64,000 nucleotides of DNA from BOKV01 sp041987205 (lineage in GTDB: Bacteria > Pseudomonadota > Alphaproteobacteria > Rhizobiales > Rhizobiaceae). Within the stretch, counting starts at the first letter, position 1. Every line of letters starts with the position of its first letter. The stretch spans positions 1-64,000 of the forward strand of contig JBHIWX010000001.1 in assembly GCA_041987205.1 (NCBI GenBank). The letters are read 5' to 3'. The notes beneath the pieces are model-generated. The model saw nothing but the letters and a program-made list of their open reading frames with translations, ran no database searches and was not told where the DNA came from. A program made the translations under genes and the position numbers. Positions 50,752 to 58,942 of this stretch are shown here, piece after piece.

Positions 50752-51450
50752 TTGGACAAGTTCCTGCACAACCTTTCGCAGTGCGTCGAGTTCGACCAAT
50801 GGTATGCTGTGAAGTTCGAGCACGGGTCCCCACCGGCAAGGCTCGGCTATTCGGGAAACGGCGATCAGGAAGACGACTATGGCGAGGGCATCTATGTCCT
50901 CGACCCGTTCTATCAAGTTTATCAGAAACGGGAATGGCCCAGCGTCCACAGGCTGCGCGACATCACACAGCCAAGCATCGCCAAGTCGAGCTACTACAAG
51001 AGCTATCTTGAGAAATGGGAAACAGCCGACGAGATCGGCTACATCGTACCAGTTGACGATTCCTCATGCTTCCATTTCTCGATCGCTCGGTCACGGAAAC
51101 TGCCCTATTTCCGGGAGCATGAAATTCGATTCCTGAGCACGCTCGTTGAAACGGTCGGCGCGATCTTCAAATTGCATCGACCGGCCGACGACGCCTCGGC
51201 CGGCGCCATACAGTTCCAGAAGAGGATAGGCGACGCGATCGCCGTTTTCGGGCAGGGGCTCCTCACGGAGCGAGAGAGCGAAATCACGCTCCTGATGCTG
51301 AAAGGCTACACGGCCGCCACGCTGGCTCCCCTGATCGGCGTGACCCACGGAACTGCAAAAAACCACATCAAGAGCATCTATCGAAAGCTCGGCGTGCGTT
51401 CGCATGTCGATCTGCTCGTCATGTTCATCGACGAACTGTACGAGACATGA
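50752..51450 (+). CDS. LuxR-family (FixJ/NarL-type HTH) transcriptional regulator
   Basis: A protein of about 232 residues. The C-terminal LuxR HTH is LTERESEITLLMLKGYTAATLAPLIGVTHGTAKNHIKSIYRKLGVRSHVDLLVMF. The N-terminal half (YAVKFEHGSPP, VYQKREWPSVHRLRDI) is a PAS/GAF-like or autoinducer-type sensory domain I cannot place. The frame is open upstream with no ATG or GTG in a good position. The TTG at 50752 is a provisional start and the true one may be 20-25 codons earlier. It follows the aminotransferase gene and probably regulates the amine module. Confidence 0.85.
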   Translation: MDKFLHNLSQCVEFDQWYAVKFEHGSPPARLGYSGNGDQEDDYGEGIYVLDPFYQVYQKREWPSVHRLRDITQPSIAKSSYYKSYLEKWETADEIGYIVPVDDSSCFHFSIARSRKLPYFREHEIRFLSTLVETVGAIFKLHRPADDASAGAIQFQKRIGDAIAVFGQGLLTERESEITLLMLKGYTAATLAPLIGVTHGTAKNHIKSIYRKLGVRSHVDLLVMFIDELYET

Positions 51451-51512
51451 TTGTGACCGGTGACGTGCTGCCGCCAATTCGGCCCGTGTTGGGTTGTAAT
51501 TTCCCAGATTAA

Positions 51513-51700
51513 CATGACTGAGCGTCCACCTGCGCCAGAGTATCGGCCGTTGCGATCGCGATGACGAGGGAATTGTCAGAGACCTTTGTGTAGATCTCGG
51601 TCTTGGCGATACGCGCATGCCCAGGAAGGCGCTGAACGAACTGATATCAACCCCCTCCTCGATAAGCAGGGTCGCTGCGGAATGGCGAAACCTGTGAGGG
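51513..51700 (-). pseudogene. Tyrosine recombinase C-terminal remnant (right copy)
   Basis: The 188 bp reads RPHRFRHSAATLLIEEGVDIS in one frame and RIAKTEIYTKVSDNSLVIAIA in another. A small deletion has broken the integrase end. It aligns with the left remnant at 38612-38800 from the shared CATGACTG start to the shared CCTGTGAGG end, in the same orientation. No upstream integrase sequence is left. The stretch 51701-51970 shows nothing further. Confidence 0.85.
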
Positions 51701-51970
51701 CGGCAACACGGTCGCCGAGCAGAATGAGCAAGCGGCAGATTCTTCGCAGCAATATCGAGACGCGAAATCAACTTCGCTGATCCCGGGGACGCCGGATCAT
51801 CCTGACCGGCACACTATTCGTGCCACTTCACCGTGATTGTCCCCTGCAAACGTTTGGACACTAAACTGCCCCAACAGAAACGGGTCTCTGAAATCCGGCA
51901 AATTCCGCCTGAAATCGGCAGACTGAGTGGTGGTGTGCGCAGTCTCGCGAGAACCTGTCTCTACCCTGTT

Positions 51971-52141
51971 TTCCCTGCTTTTCAGGGAATTAACAGGGAA
52001 AATACGTTAGTTGCTGCTAAATCTGGCGGTTTTGATGTCAGATAGCGACGTTATTTCAGTGAGTTGGGAGTGAATTCCCTGCTCGGTCGGAACAGGGAAT
52101 TATTTCGGCCGAACAGGGAAAGAACTCGCCACATCAGGGAA
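51971..52141. repeat. Cluster of CAGGGAA / TTCCCTG repeats (iteron-like)
   Basis: Seven copies of one 7-mer lie within 171 bp. TTCCCTG is at 51971 and 52075. CAGGGAA is at 51983, 51994, 52093, 52114 and 52135. Two copies are extended to CAGGGAATTA. They form two groups, each with one inverted and two direct copies (plus one extra). The cluster precedes the ParB-methyltransferase gene by about 260 bp. It could be a replication/partition site, an operator array or an attachment region. Confidence 0.7.
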
Positions 52142-52404
52142 TCCGCCGGCGCCATTGAGTGCGGCTGTTCCAGGTGGTTCTCGATCACGTTCTGGTCGAA
52201 CCCTTCGCCTGACTGCCGCATGGCCGGCCATCGCCCTTTCCTCGCTATCCCCAGCCGATCACCAATTAATGAGAGATATTGACCCGCCAGCCTTTGAAAC
52301 GAAAGAACAAAGCAAGTACACTGGGGGTGCGATTCCATTCGGGGTCGCGTCAAGGAAAACAAGAACCGGGGGAGGAGGAACGGAAACAACCAAGGAGCGC
52401 TGCC

Positions 52405-53754
52405 ATGTCAGCCGAACTGCAGATCGAGTACATTGCCATTGCCGGGTTGAAGCCCTGGCCGAAAAATGCGCGCACGCATTCGAGGAAACAGGTCAGGCAG
52501 ATCGCCGACAGCATCAGCACGTTCGGCTTCACCAATCCCGTTCTCATTGATGATGATTTTATGATCATCGCCGGCCATGGCCGGGTCGAGGCTGCGAAGC
52601 TGCTTGGCATGGACAAAGTGCCGTGCGTGCGACTGTCATCGATGACGACGGCGCAGAAGCGGGCTTATGTGCTCGCCGACAACAAGCTGGCTTTGAATGC
52701 CGGCTGGGACGAGGAGGTCCTGGCGGGCGAACTGCAGGCCCTGCTCGACATTGAGCTCGACTTCGATGTCGAGATCACCGGCTTCAGTGTCGCCGAGATC
52801 GATGGCCTGATCGAAGGTGTGGGGCCAGAGGAGGATGGCGATCCTGCCGACGATGCGCTGCCGCAGGACGGACAGGTGTCTGCGCGCTGTCGCCCCGGAG
52901 ATCTCTGGCAGCTTGGCGGCCACCGTCTGGTCTGTGGCGATGCGCTGGATGCAGAAACCGTTTCCCTGCTGATGGATGGCGAGAAGGCCCGCATGGTCTT
53001 CACCGATCCGCCCTACAATGTCCCGATCGACGGCCATGTCGGCGGATCGGGCAAGACCAGGCATCGCGAGTTCGCGTTTGCATCGGGAGAGATGACCTCA
53101 ACCGAATTCGCCTCCTTCCTCAAGGCGAGCTTCGTCAACCTTGCCGATAACTCTTCGGACGGTTCCATCCACTTCATCTGCATGGACTGGCGACACATGG
53201 GCGAGATGCTTGATGCCGGACACTCGGTCTATAACGAACTGAAGAACCTGATCGTCTGGGTCAAGGACAATGGCGGCATGGGTACCTTCTATCGCTCGCG
53301 CCATGAGCTGGTCTTCGCCTTCAAGAAGGGAACGGCACCCCACATCAATTCCTTCGAGCTCGGTCAGCATGGCCGTTACCGTACCAATGTATGGCAGTAC
53401 CGGGGTGTGAACACGCTGAAGAGCGGAAGGATGGACGAGCTCGCGCTGCATCCGACCGTCAAGCCGGTGCAGATGATTGCCGATGCCATCAAGGACTGTT
53501 CCGGCCGGGGCGACATCGTGCTCGACCTGTTCGGTGGTTCCGGCTCGACGCTGATCGCCGCTCACAAGACCGGCCGGCGCGCCTTTCTCTGCGAGTACGA
53601 TCCGCTCTACTCTGACCGCATCATTGCGAGATGGGAAACCTTCGCGAAGGACGAGGCGGTGCAGCTTGCCTGCGGCATCGCGAACCGGCCTGAGGCAACG
53701 CCAAAGCAGGCAGTGTCCGACGCCCCTGTACCGGGCAGGGAGATAGCGGCATGA
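52405..53754 (+). CDS. ParB-domain and DNA (adenine/cytosine-N4) methyltransferase fusion
   Basis: A 449-residue protein in two parts. Residues 5-110 form a ParB/Srx nuclease-like domain (AIAGLKPWPKNARTH, GFTNPVLIDDDFMIIAGHGRVEAAKLLGMDKVPC). Residues 165-430 form a beta-class methyltransferase with DPPY at 201-204 (FTDPPYNVPID), HPTVKPVQM and the AdoMet loop LDLFGGSGST near 376. The ATG at 52405 follows AAGGAGCGC; a longer frame from 52279 is unsupported. It is coupled by ATGA overlap to a DUF5681 gene. There is no restriction enzyme gene, so it is an orphan methylase of the type carried by phages and integrative elements. Confidence 0.92.
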   Translation: MSAELQIEYIAIAGLKPWPKNARTHSRKQVRQIADSISTFGFTNPVLIDDDFMIIAGHGRVEAAKLLGMDKVPCVRLSSMTTAQKRAYVLADNKLALNAGWDEEVLAGELQALLDIELDFDVEITGFSVAEIDGLIEGVGPEEDGDPADDALPQDGQVSARCRPGDLWQLGGHRLVCGDALDAETVSLLMDGEKARMVFTDPPYNVPIDGHVGGSGKTRHREFAFASGEMTSTEFASFLKASFVNLADNSSDGSIHFICMDWRHMGEMLDAGHSVYNELKNLIVWVKDNGGMGTFYRSRHELVFAFKKGTAPHINSFELGQHGRYRTNVWQYRGVNTLKSGRMDELALHPTVKPVQMIADAIKDCSGRGDIVLDLFGGSGSTLIAAHKTGRRAFLCEYDPLYSDRIIARWETFAKDEAVQLACGIANRPEATPKQAVSDAPVPGREIAA

Positions 53755-54233
53755 ACGATCGCGACGACAAAACAAGGTCGAAGGTGGTCGTGCCGTCGCG
53801 CTACTACCAGGTCGGTTATGGCAAGCCGCCTGTGCACAGCCGCTTCGCCAAAGGCAAATCCGGCAATCCCAGCGGACGCCCGAAGGGTTCGGGCAGTCTG
53901 GCGAGTCGGCTCCAGAAGATGTTGGGAGAGGAGATTGCCGTGCAGCAGGCGGGCAACTCCCGGCGCATGAAGAAGGGCGATGCCGTACTTGCAGCACTCA
54001 TCGCGCGTGCTGCCCGTGGTGATACCGCCGCAGCCAGGCTGATCCTCAATACCAGTCGCGATTACGAAGAGACCATGCTTCCCTCCAGGCCGGCCGGCCA
54101 ACTCGAGCCGATCGATGTCTATAAGCTGAGCGACGAGGAATTGATAAGGTACATGCAGAAGCTCAATCGTGAAATCGCAAAAGTTGACCCCGAACTTGCC
54201 GCACGACTCAGGGAAGAGGCGGACGATGATTGA
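53751..54233 (+). CDS. DUF5681-domain protein (first copy)
   Basis: A 160-residue basic protein with the DUF5681 core YQVGYGKPPVHSRFAKGKSGNPSGRPKGS (residues 20-48), followed by a helical tail (LLARAARGDTAAARLIL-like). Its function is not established; the domain is common beside ParB-methyltransferase and terminase genes in alphaproteobacterial mobile elements. Its start overlaps the methyltransferase stop. Confidence 0.88.
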   Translation: MNDRDDKTRSKVVVPSRYYQVGYGKPPVHSRFAKGKSGNPSGRPKGSGSLASRLQKMLGEEIAVQQAGNSRRMKKGDAVLAALIARAARGDTAAARLILNTSRDYEETMLPSRPAGQLEPIDVYKLSDEELIRYMQKLNREIAKVDPELAARLREEADDD

Positions 54234-54618
54234 CCAGAACGAGAAACCGGAACCTCACTCACGCCAACCGGACTACGAGGTCGGCTATCGAAAGCCTCCG
54301 AAGTCGACGCGATTCCGCAAGGGCAAATCGGGAAACCCAAAAGGTCGCCCCAAGGGTTCGCGTTCGATCAACGCGCTCCTCGAAAGGGCACTTGATGCCC
54401 CTGTCACCATCACCGAGGCCGGGCGTACGATCACCATCGAGCAGCGTGCCGCACTCTTCAAGGCACTGGTCGCCCGCGCCATCAAGGGTGACACCCGCTC
54501 AGTAGCTCTGGTCATCAAGCTGATGGAACAGTCGGGGCTGCACCAGGAACCGCATCAGCCCATTACGAGGATCGAACGCATCATCATAGAGCCGGCGCAC
54601 CGAGAAAAGCGAGAATAG
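54226..54618 (+). CDS. DUF5681-domain protein (second copy)
   Basis: A 130-residue paralogue of the preceding gene, with YEVGYRKPPKSTRFRKGKSGNPKGRPKGSRS near its N-terminus and a helical IEQRAALFKALVARAIKGDTRSVALVIKLM region. It overlaps the first copy by 8 bp. The pair, translated with the methyltransferase, looks like one three-gene unit. It is cut short downstream by an IS3 element 84 bp after its stop. Confidence 0.87.
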   Translation: MIDQNEKPEPHSRQPDYEVGYRKPPKSTRFRKGKSGNPKGRPKGSRSINALLERALDAPVTITEAGRTITIEQRAALFKALVARAIKGDTRSVALVIKLMEQSGLHQEPHQPITRIERIIIEPAHREKRE

Positions 54619-54727
54619 GTAGTCGTGCAGCATATTAGGCTTGCGGACCTTGCCTACTATTATACAAAATTTAGTAGGTTGCCCTCCCTCCGGAAACATC
54701 GTGACCTGCTCCCCTAATTGTCCGCGT

Positions 54728-55548
54728 TTATAAGTTAGCTCTGTTCACGTTGTGGTCCCTTTCGGACCGGGTTGCAAATTCGTTCGGGGTGAGCCCGTCG
54801 AGGCTCGTATGCGGTCGGTGCAGATTGTAGTCGATCCTCCAATCCTCGATGATCTCGCGGGCATGTCGGTAGCTGCGGAACAGATGCTCGTTGAGGCACT
54901 CGTCCCTGAGCCGCCCATTGAAGCTCTCGACAAAACCGTTTTGCATCCATTGCCCGGCGCGATGTAATGCCATTCGACGCCACGATCCTGTTGCCATTTC
55001 AGCATCGTATTGGCGGTGAGCTCGTTGCCGTTGTCGCTGACCACCATCAGTAGGTAGCCACGACGCTCAGCGATGACATCCAGTTCACCGGCCACGCGCT
55101 CACCCGAGATCGAGTTGTCGACGATTGTCGCCAGGCATTCCCGGCTGAAGTCATCGATAACGCATAGAATGCGGAAGCGGCGTCCGTCGACCAGCGTGTC
55201 GGAGACGAAGTCGAGGCTCCACCGCTGGTTGGGGTCCTGCGGGATGGTCATCGGCGCCCGCGTCCCCAGGACCCGCTTGCGGCCACCGCGCTTGCGAACG
55301 GTGAGCCGTTCCTCCTTGTAGAGGCGATACAGCTTCTTCCAATTAACCTCGACGCCCTCGCGCTTCAGCAGGATGTGAAGCCGCCGTTAGCCGAAGCGCC
55401 GGCGTTGTGACGCCAACTCCTTCAACCGCCCACGCAGATCGGCATCGTCCGGCCTGGTAGAGCGGTAGCGATAAACACACGGATCGATGCCCACGAGACC
55501 GCAGGCGCGCCGTTGCGAGTAGCCTTGTTGTTCAATAGCCCAGTTCAC
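54728..55548 (-). pseudogene. IS3 orfB (DDE integrase) with stop and frameshift
   Basis: The catalytic subunit is readable throughout: NWAIEQQGYSQRRACGLVGID, DPNQRWSLDFVSDTL, VVSDNGNELTANTML and GFVESFNGRLRDECLNEHLF. A TAA near 55388 replaces the Tyr of the conserved RRFGYRRLH. A one-base indel near 54962 shifts the frame at IAPG. The start is a GTG at 55548. Both lesions are inactivating. Confidence 0.9.
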
Positions 55549-55571
55549 GGCATTCCTCCTTGAACCGGGCG

Positions 55572-55838
55572 TCAGAAGTTTTTTCCGAGCATCTCGCGGA
55601 GCGTCGACACATCCATCATCTGCTCCGCCAGAAGCTTCTTCAGCTTCGCGTTCTCTTCCTCAAGCGCCTTCAGCCGCTTGGCCTCCGATACTTCCATGCC
55701 GCCATACTTCGAACGCCACTTGTAGAAAGTCGCATCGCTGACGCCGTATTTGCGGCACAGATCGGCGGCCGACATACCCGCCTGATGCTCCTTCAAAATG
55801 CCGATGATCTGCTCAGCGGAAAACCTGGATCGTTTCAT
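55572..55838 (-). CDS. IS3 orfA (transposase helix-turn-helix subunit)
   Basis: An 88-residue protein: MKRSRFSAEQIIGILKEHQAG, HTH DLCRKYGVSDATFYKWRSKYGG, and leucine zipper EAKRLKALEEENAKLKKLLAEQ. It is full-length for its family. It normally works with OrfB, which is broken here, so the element should be immobile without help in trans. Confidence 0.93.
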   Translation of the reverse strand: MKRSRFSAEQIIGILKEHQAGMSAADLCRKYGVSDATFYKWRSKYGGMEVSEAKRLKALEEENAKLKKLLAEQMMDVSTLREMLGKNF

Positions 55839-56096
55839 TGCCTGTCTCCTTCGTTGGGGAACAGGCTAACCAAAAAACGAGGATCATTCAGGGGAGCAGG
55901 TCACACATTCCAAATAGTGTCAGTGCGGCCAGACGCGGTTCGACATTTCTCAATTCTCGCGCGCCATTGCGCACGGAATCGGCCGCAACCGCCTAGCCGA
56001 CATACTCGGCCTGGTGGCCGGTCGCGTCGATCCCGCGACGCATTTCGGTTGCATGCGCCTCGACGCCCTGTTACATCTCCTACTGTCAGAATTGAT

Positions 56097-56111
56097 TTCT
56101 GTTATACAGAA
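56097..56111. promoter_or_regulatory. IclR operator candidate (upstream of the Pht-like operon)
   Basis: TTCTGT-TAT-ACAGAA is a perfect 15-bp palindrome, 64 bp before the SnoaL-like start. The matching TTCTG-N5-CAGAA lies before the IclR gene. Between the IS end and this site (55905-56096) a minus frame resembles coding sequence with an internal stop, which I cannot identify. Confidence 0.6.
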
Positions 56112-56174
56112 TATTCGGAATCTTGGGTGAACCGCGCGCAACCCTGCGCCGCCCGTCCAATCGAGGAGAAGCCG

Positions 56175-56618
56175 ATGCCAGCCGGCCAACGCGTCATCGA
56201 CCCAGCCATCCGTTGCGAGATTGAAGCCCTGATCGTCGAGCATTCCTGGATGCTCGACAATCATGAGTCCGACCGGCTCGGCGATCTCTATGTCGAATGC
56301 GGCAAACTGACCGGAATTGGAGGCGATCGCATCGGCAGGGCCGCCATTTCCGAATACGGACGCGGCCGCGCCGGAATGACTTCCCGCTTCGCCCGCCACA
56401 TCAACAGCAACATCCGCCTGGTCAACGATGGTCCGGACCGGGTTCGGAGCCTTTCTTCCATCCTGCTACTGCGCCATGACGGAGAGGGGCTCGGCCCTGC
56501 GGATCCAATTGCCCTTGCCGATGCCGAGGATATCTTCGTTCTCGACACGGATGGGCGGTGGCGTTTTGAGCACCGCCATCTGGTGCTCCGCTTCGAGTCC
56601 GAAGCGCACCTCAGCTGA
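56175..56618 (+). CDS. SnoaL/NTF2-like protein
   Basis: A 147-residue protein with the SnoaL-like cone fold pattern: an N-terminal helix EIEALIVEHSWMLDNHESDRLGDLYVECGKLTG, followed by RFARHINSNIRLVNDGP and a C-terminal strand WRFEHRHLVLRFESE. Many such proteins are small isomerases or dioxygenase beta-like subunits; the catalytic role here is unclear. The start follows GAGGAGAAGCC. It is first in the operon with the Pht5-like, Pht4-like and reductase genes. Confidence 0.85.
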   Translation: MPAGQRVIDPAIRCEIEALIVEHSWMLDNHESDRLGDLYVECGKLTGIGGDRIGRAAISEYGRGRAGMTSRFARHINSNIRLVNDGPDRVRSLSSILLLRHDGEGLGPADPIALADAEDIFVLDTDGRWRFEHRHLVLRFESEAHLS

Positions 56619-56697
56619 CAACCGCGAAGCGCACATGCGATGAGTTGCTCAATGCGTTTCGGACGACGAACGGGATAGGGAACAAGGACGGACTTAG

Positions 56698-57702
56698 ATG
56701 GCGCGTCTCGAACTCAGCTATGCCGGACACCGCTCCGACCGCGTCGATGATCTGTACTTCGGCGTCGTCAAGCCGGCGGCGATCGATCTGCACTTCGTGT
56801 CGCTACCGCCCTTTCAGGCATTCAACCGCTTCATGCGGGGAGAATTCGATACCGGCGAAATGTCGTTTTCCGCCTATGTCATCAAAGCTGCCCAGGCCAA
56901 AGCGGAAGGCAAGGAACTGCCCTTCATCGCCATTCCGGTTTTCCCGGCGCGCACCTTCCGACACGGCGCCATTTACTTAAATACGTCCAAGGGCATAACC
57001 AAGCCGGGGCAATTGAAGGGCCGCAAGATGGCGGTGCCGGAATACGCCATGACGGCGGCAGTCTGGGTCCGCGGTCTGCTGCAGGACGAATACGGCGTGC
57101 CTGCCTCGTCGATGGAATGGATCACCGGTGGCCTGCAAAGCCCGGGACGCAAACCCGTCATTTCCCTCGACTTCCCGGGCATCCGCATTCGCAACGAGGA
57201 AACCAGAACTCTCAACGACCTTCTTGTCGAAGGCGAGGTCGATGCGCTTATCGCCCCCCAGAAGCCCCCGGCTCTACGTGAGGGTCGGCCGGAGGTTTCG
57301 CGACTGTTTCAGGACCTCGCCGCGGTCGAACAGTCATATTATGCCAGGACCGGGCTCTTTCCGATCATGCACACCCTCGTCATGCGGCGCGAAATCTACG
57401 AAAGGCATCCTTGGGCGGCCGTCAGCCTCTATCAGGCATTCGACCTTGCCAAGAACAACTGTCTCGAGCGCCTGCGCAATGACGAGCCCGCACCATTGTC
57501 GATCCCCTGGAGCGTTTCCCTCCGCGAAAAAGCCGTCGATCTGATGGGTGAAGATTTCTGGCCCTACGGCGTCGAGAGAAATCTCAAGGTCATAGACGCG
57601 TTGTGCCAGTATGCAGTGGACCAGAGGCTGGCACCGATCAAGGTCGAAGCCGCCGACCTGTTCGCTCCCAGCGTCCTTAATCTCGCGGGCGATCGGCTCT
57701 GA
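56698..57702 (+). CDS. 4,5-dihydroxyphthalate decarboxylase-family protein (Pht5-like)
   Basis: A 334-residue protein with a periplasmic-binding-protein fold but no signal peptide. It matches the 4,5-dihydroxyphthalate decarboxylase family: VKPAAIDLHFVSLPP, FDTGEMSFSAYVIK, LPFIAIPVFPARTFRHGAIYLN, GQLKGRKMAVPEYAMTAAVWVRGLL and a DEYGV-SM-W segment as in Pht5. Its place before a Pht4-like dehydrogenase supports an aromatic-acid decarboxylation step. Whether phthalate itself is the parent compound is not shown. The start follows AAGGACGG. Confidence 0.86.
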   Translation: MARLELSYAGHRSDRVDDLYFGVVKPAAIDLHFVSLPPFQAFNRFMRGEFDTGEMSFSAYVIKAAQAKAEGKELPFIAIPVFPARTFRHGAIYLNTSKGITKPGQLKGRKMAVPEYAMTAAVWVRGLLQDEYGVPASSMEWITGGLQSPGRKPVISLDFPGIRIRNEETRTLNDLLVEGEVDALIAPQKPPALREGRPEVSRLFQDLAAVEQSYYARTGLFPIMHTLVMRREIYERHPWAAVSLYQAFDLAKNNCLERLRNDEPAPLSIPWSVSLREKAVDLMGEDFWPYGVERNLKVIDALCQYAVDQRLAPIKVEAADLFAPSVLNLAGDRL

Positions 57703-57706
57703 AGAC

Positions 57707-58894
57707 ATGACGGATTCCGCTTTGAAGCTTCGGTTCGGTCTGGTCGGTCTCGGCGGAGCAGCGTTACAAATGTTGCCGAGCCTGATGGCTCACCCACAAG
57801 TCAGACTGGCAGCCTGCGCCGATCCGAATCCACTAGCCCGAGAGCGTTTCGCCGAGGATTTCGGTGCCAGGGCATACGATCGGGCGGAGGTCTTGTACGA
57901 AGACCGCGACGTCGACGCAGTCTACATTGCGACCCCTCACGGCATGCACCGCGAACATGTGGTTGCAGCTGCCGAAAGCGGCAAGCACATCATCGTCGAA
58001 AAGCCCATGGCCCTGTCGCTCGCCGAATGCGACGCCATGATTGAGGCAACCGAGCGCAATGGCGTCAGACTGGTCGTCGGCCACACCCACAGCTTCGATC
58101 CCCCTATCCGGTTGATGCGCTCCCTCATCAGGTCCGGAGAGTTCGGCCAGCTCGCGATGATCAACAATTTCAGTTACGGTAATTTCCTTTACAGGCCACG
58201 CCGATCCGAGGAACTGCAGACGCAAGCAGGCGGCGGCATCATCTACAATCAGGTGCCGCACCAGGTGGACGTGGCCCGGCTTCTTGGCGGGGGCGTGATA
58301 CGAAGCGTCCGCTCGATGGCTTGGCAGCTGGACCCGGAGCGCCCCACGGAAGGCAGTCACATGACCTTCCTGCAATTCAAAAGCGGCGCTACCGCTTCGC
58401 TCGTCTACAGCGGTTACGACTATTTTGACAGCGACGAGTTCCATGGCTGGGTCGGCGAACTTGGCGAAGAGCGAACGCCGGGAACCCAGGGTTCGGCGCG
58501 AGCCGCTCTAGCCGGCAAATCGTCCGAAGATGAGACATCGATGAAGCGCTCCCGAAGCTATTCGGCAAAGCCGGGAATTGTGTCGCCGAAGCATCCTCCC
58601 CATTGCGGCATCACCATTGCGACCTGCAGCGGCGGGGACATTCGAACCTCCGTGGACGGAGTCACAGTTTATGGACGTGAAGGCACGGTGGAGCGCGCCG
58701 CACCGGTCGGTCGCGCCTTTCCTGACAAGGAAGCCGTGATCGACGAGCTGCTGGAATCGGTGTTTGGCAATCACGAGCCCATTCACAATGCCCGTTGGGG
58801 AAAGGCAACGATGGAGGCATCGCTTGCCGTTCTGGAATCGGCTCGCACCCGGCAGGAAATACTCCTTCACCACCAGGTGCCGGTGAACGACTGA
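57707..58894 (+). CDS. Gfo/Idh/MocA dehydrogenase, phthalate dihydrodiol dehydrogenase (Pht4)-like
   Basis: A 395-residue oxidoreductase: NAD-binding FGLVGLGGAALQMLPSL, IATPHGMHREHVVAAAESGKHIIVEKPMALSLAE (the EKP catalytic Lys) and QAGGGIIYNQVPHQVDVARLLGG. This wording is that of the phthalate 4,5-cis-dihydrodiol dehydrogenases (Pht4/OphB). It starts 4 bp after the decarboxylase stop. It would rearomatise a cis-dihydrodiol to the dihydroxy acid that the Pht5-like enzyme decarboxylates. An insertion of basic, Ser-rich residues around 275-300 is unusual. Confidence 0.87.
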   Translation: MTDSALKLRFGLVGLGGAALQMLPSLMAHPQVRLAACADPNPLARERFAEDFGARAYDRAEVLYEDRDVDAVYIATPHGMHREHVVAAAESGKHIIVEKPMALSLAECDAMIEATERNGVRLVVGHTHSFDPPIRLMRSLIRSGEFGQLAMINNFSYGNFLYRPRRSEELQTQAGGGIIYNQVPHQVDVARLLGGGVIRSVRSMAWQLDPERPTEGSHMTFLQFKSGATASLVYSGYDYFDSDEFHGWVGELGEERTPGTQGSARAALAGKSSEDETSMKRSRSYSAKPGIVSPKHPPHCGITIATCSGGDIRTSVDGVTVYGREGTVERAAPVGRAFPDKEAVIDELLESVFGNHEPIHNARWGKATMEASLAVLESARTRQEILLHHQVPVND

Positions 58895-58942
58895 GCGGCG
58901 AACGAACGGCATGCGGGCGCAGCAGCGGAGAATGGTGAAACA

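Larger units (their letters stand above)
54702..55904 (-). mobile_element. IS3-family insertion sequence, decayed, with intact ends
   Basis: 1203 bp bounded by perfect 14-bp terminal inverted repeats, TGACCTGCTCCCCT at the left end and its complement AGGGGAGCAGGTCA at the right. It contains orfA and orfB in IS407-group arrangement. Flanks differ (ATCG and CACA), so no target duplication is visible. Rearrangement after insertion is likely. Confidence 0.92.

Noticed and set aside
51971..52141. CRISPR array
   Set aside because: Repeats are only 7 bp, occur in both orientations and have irregular spacing; no cas genes are present.
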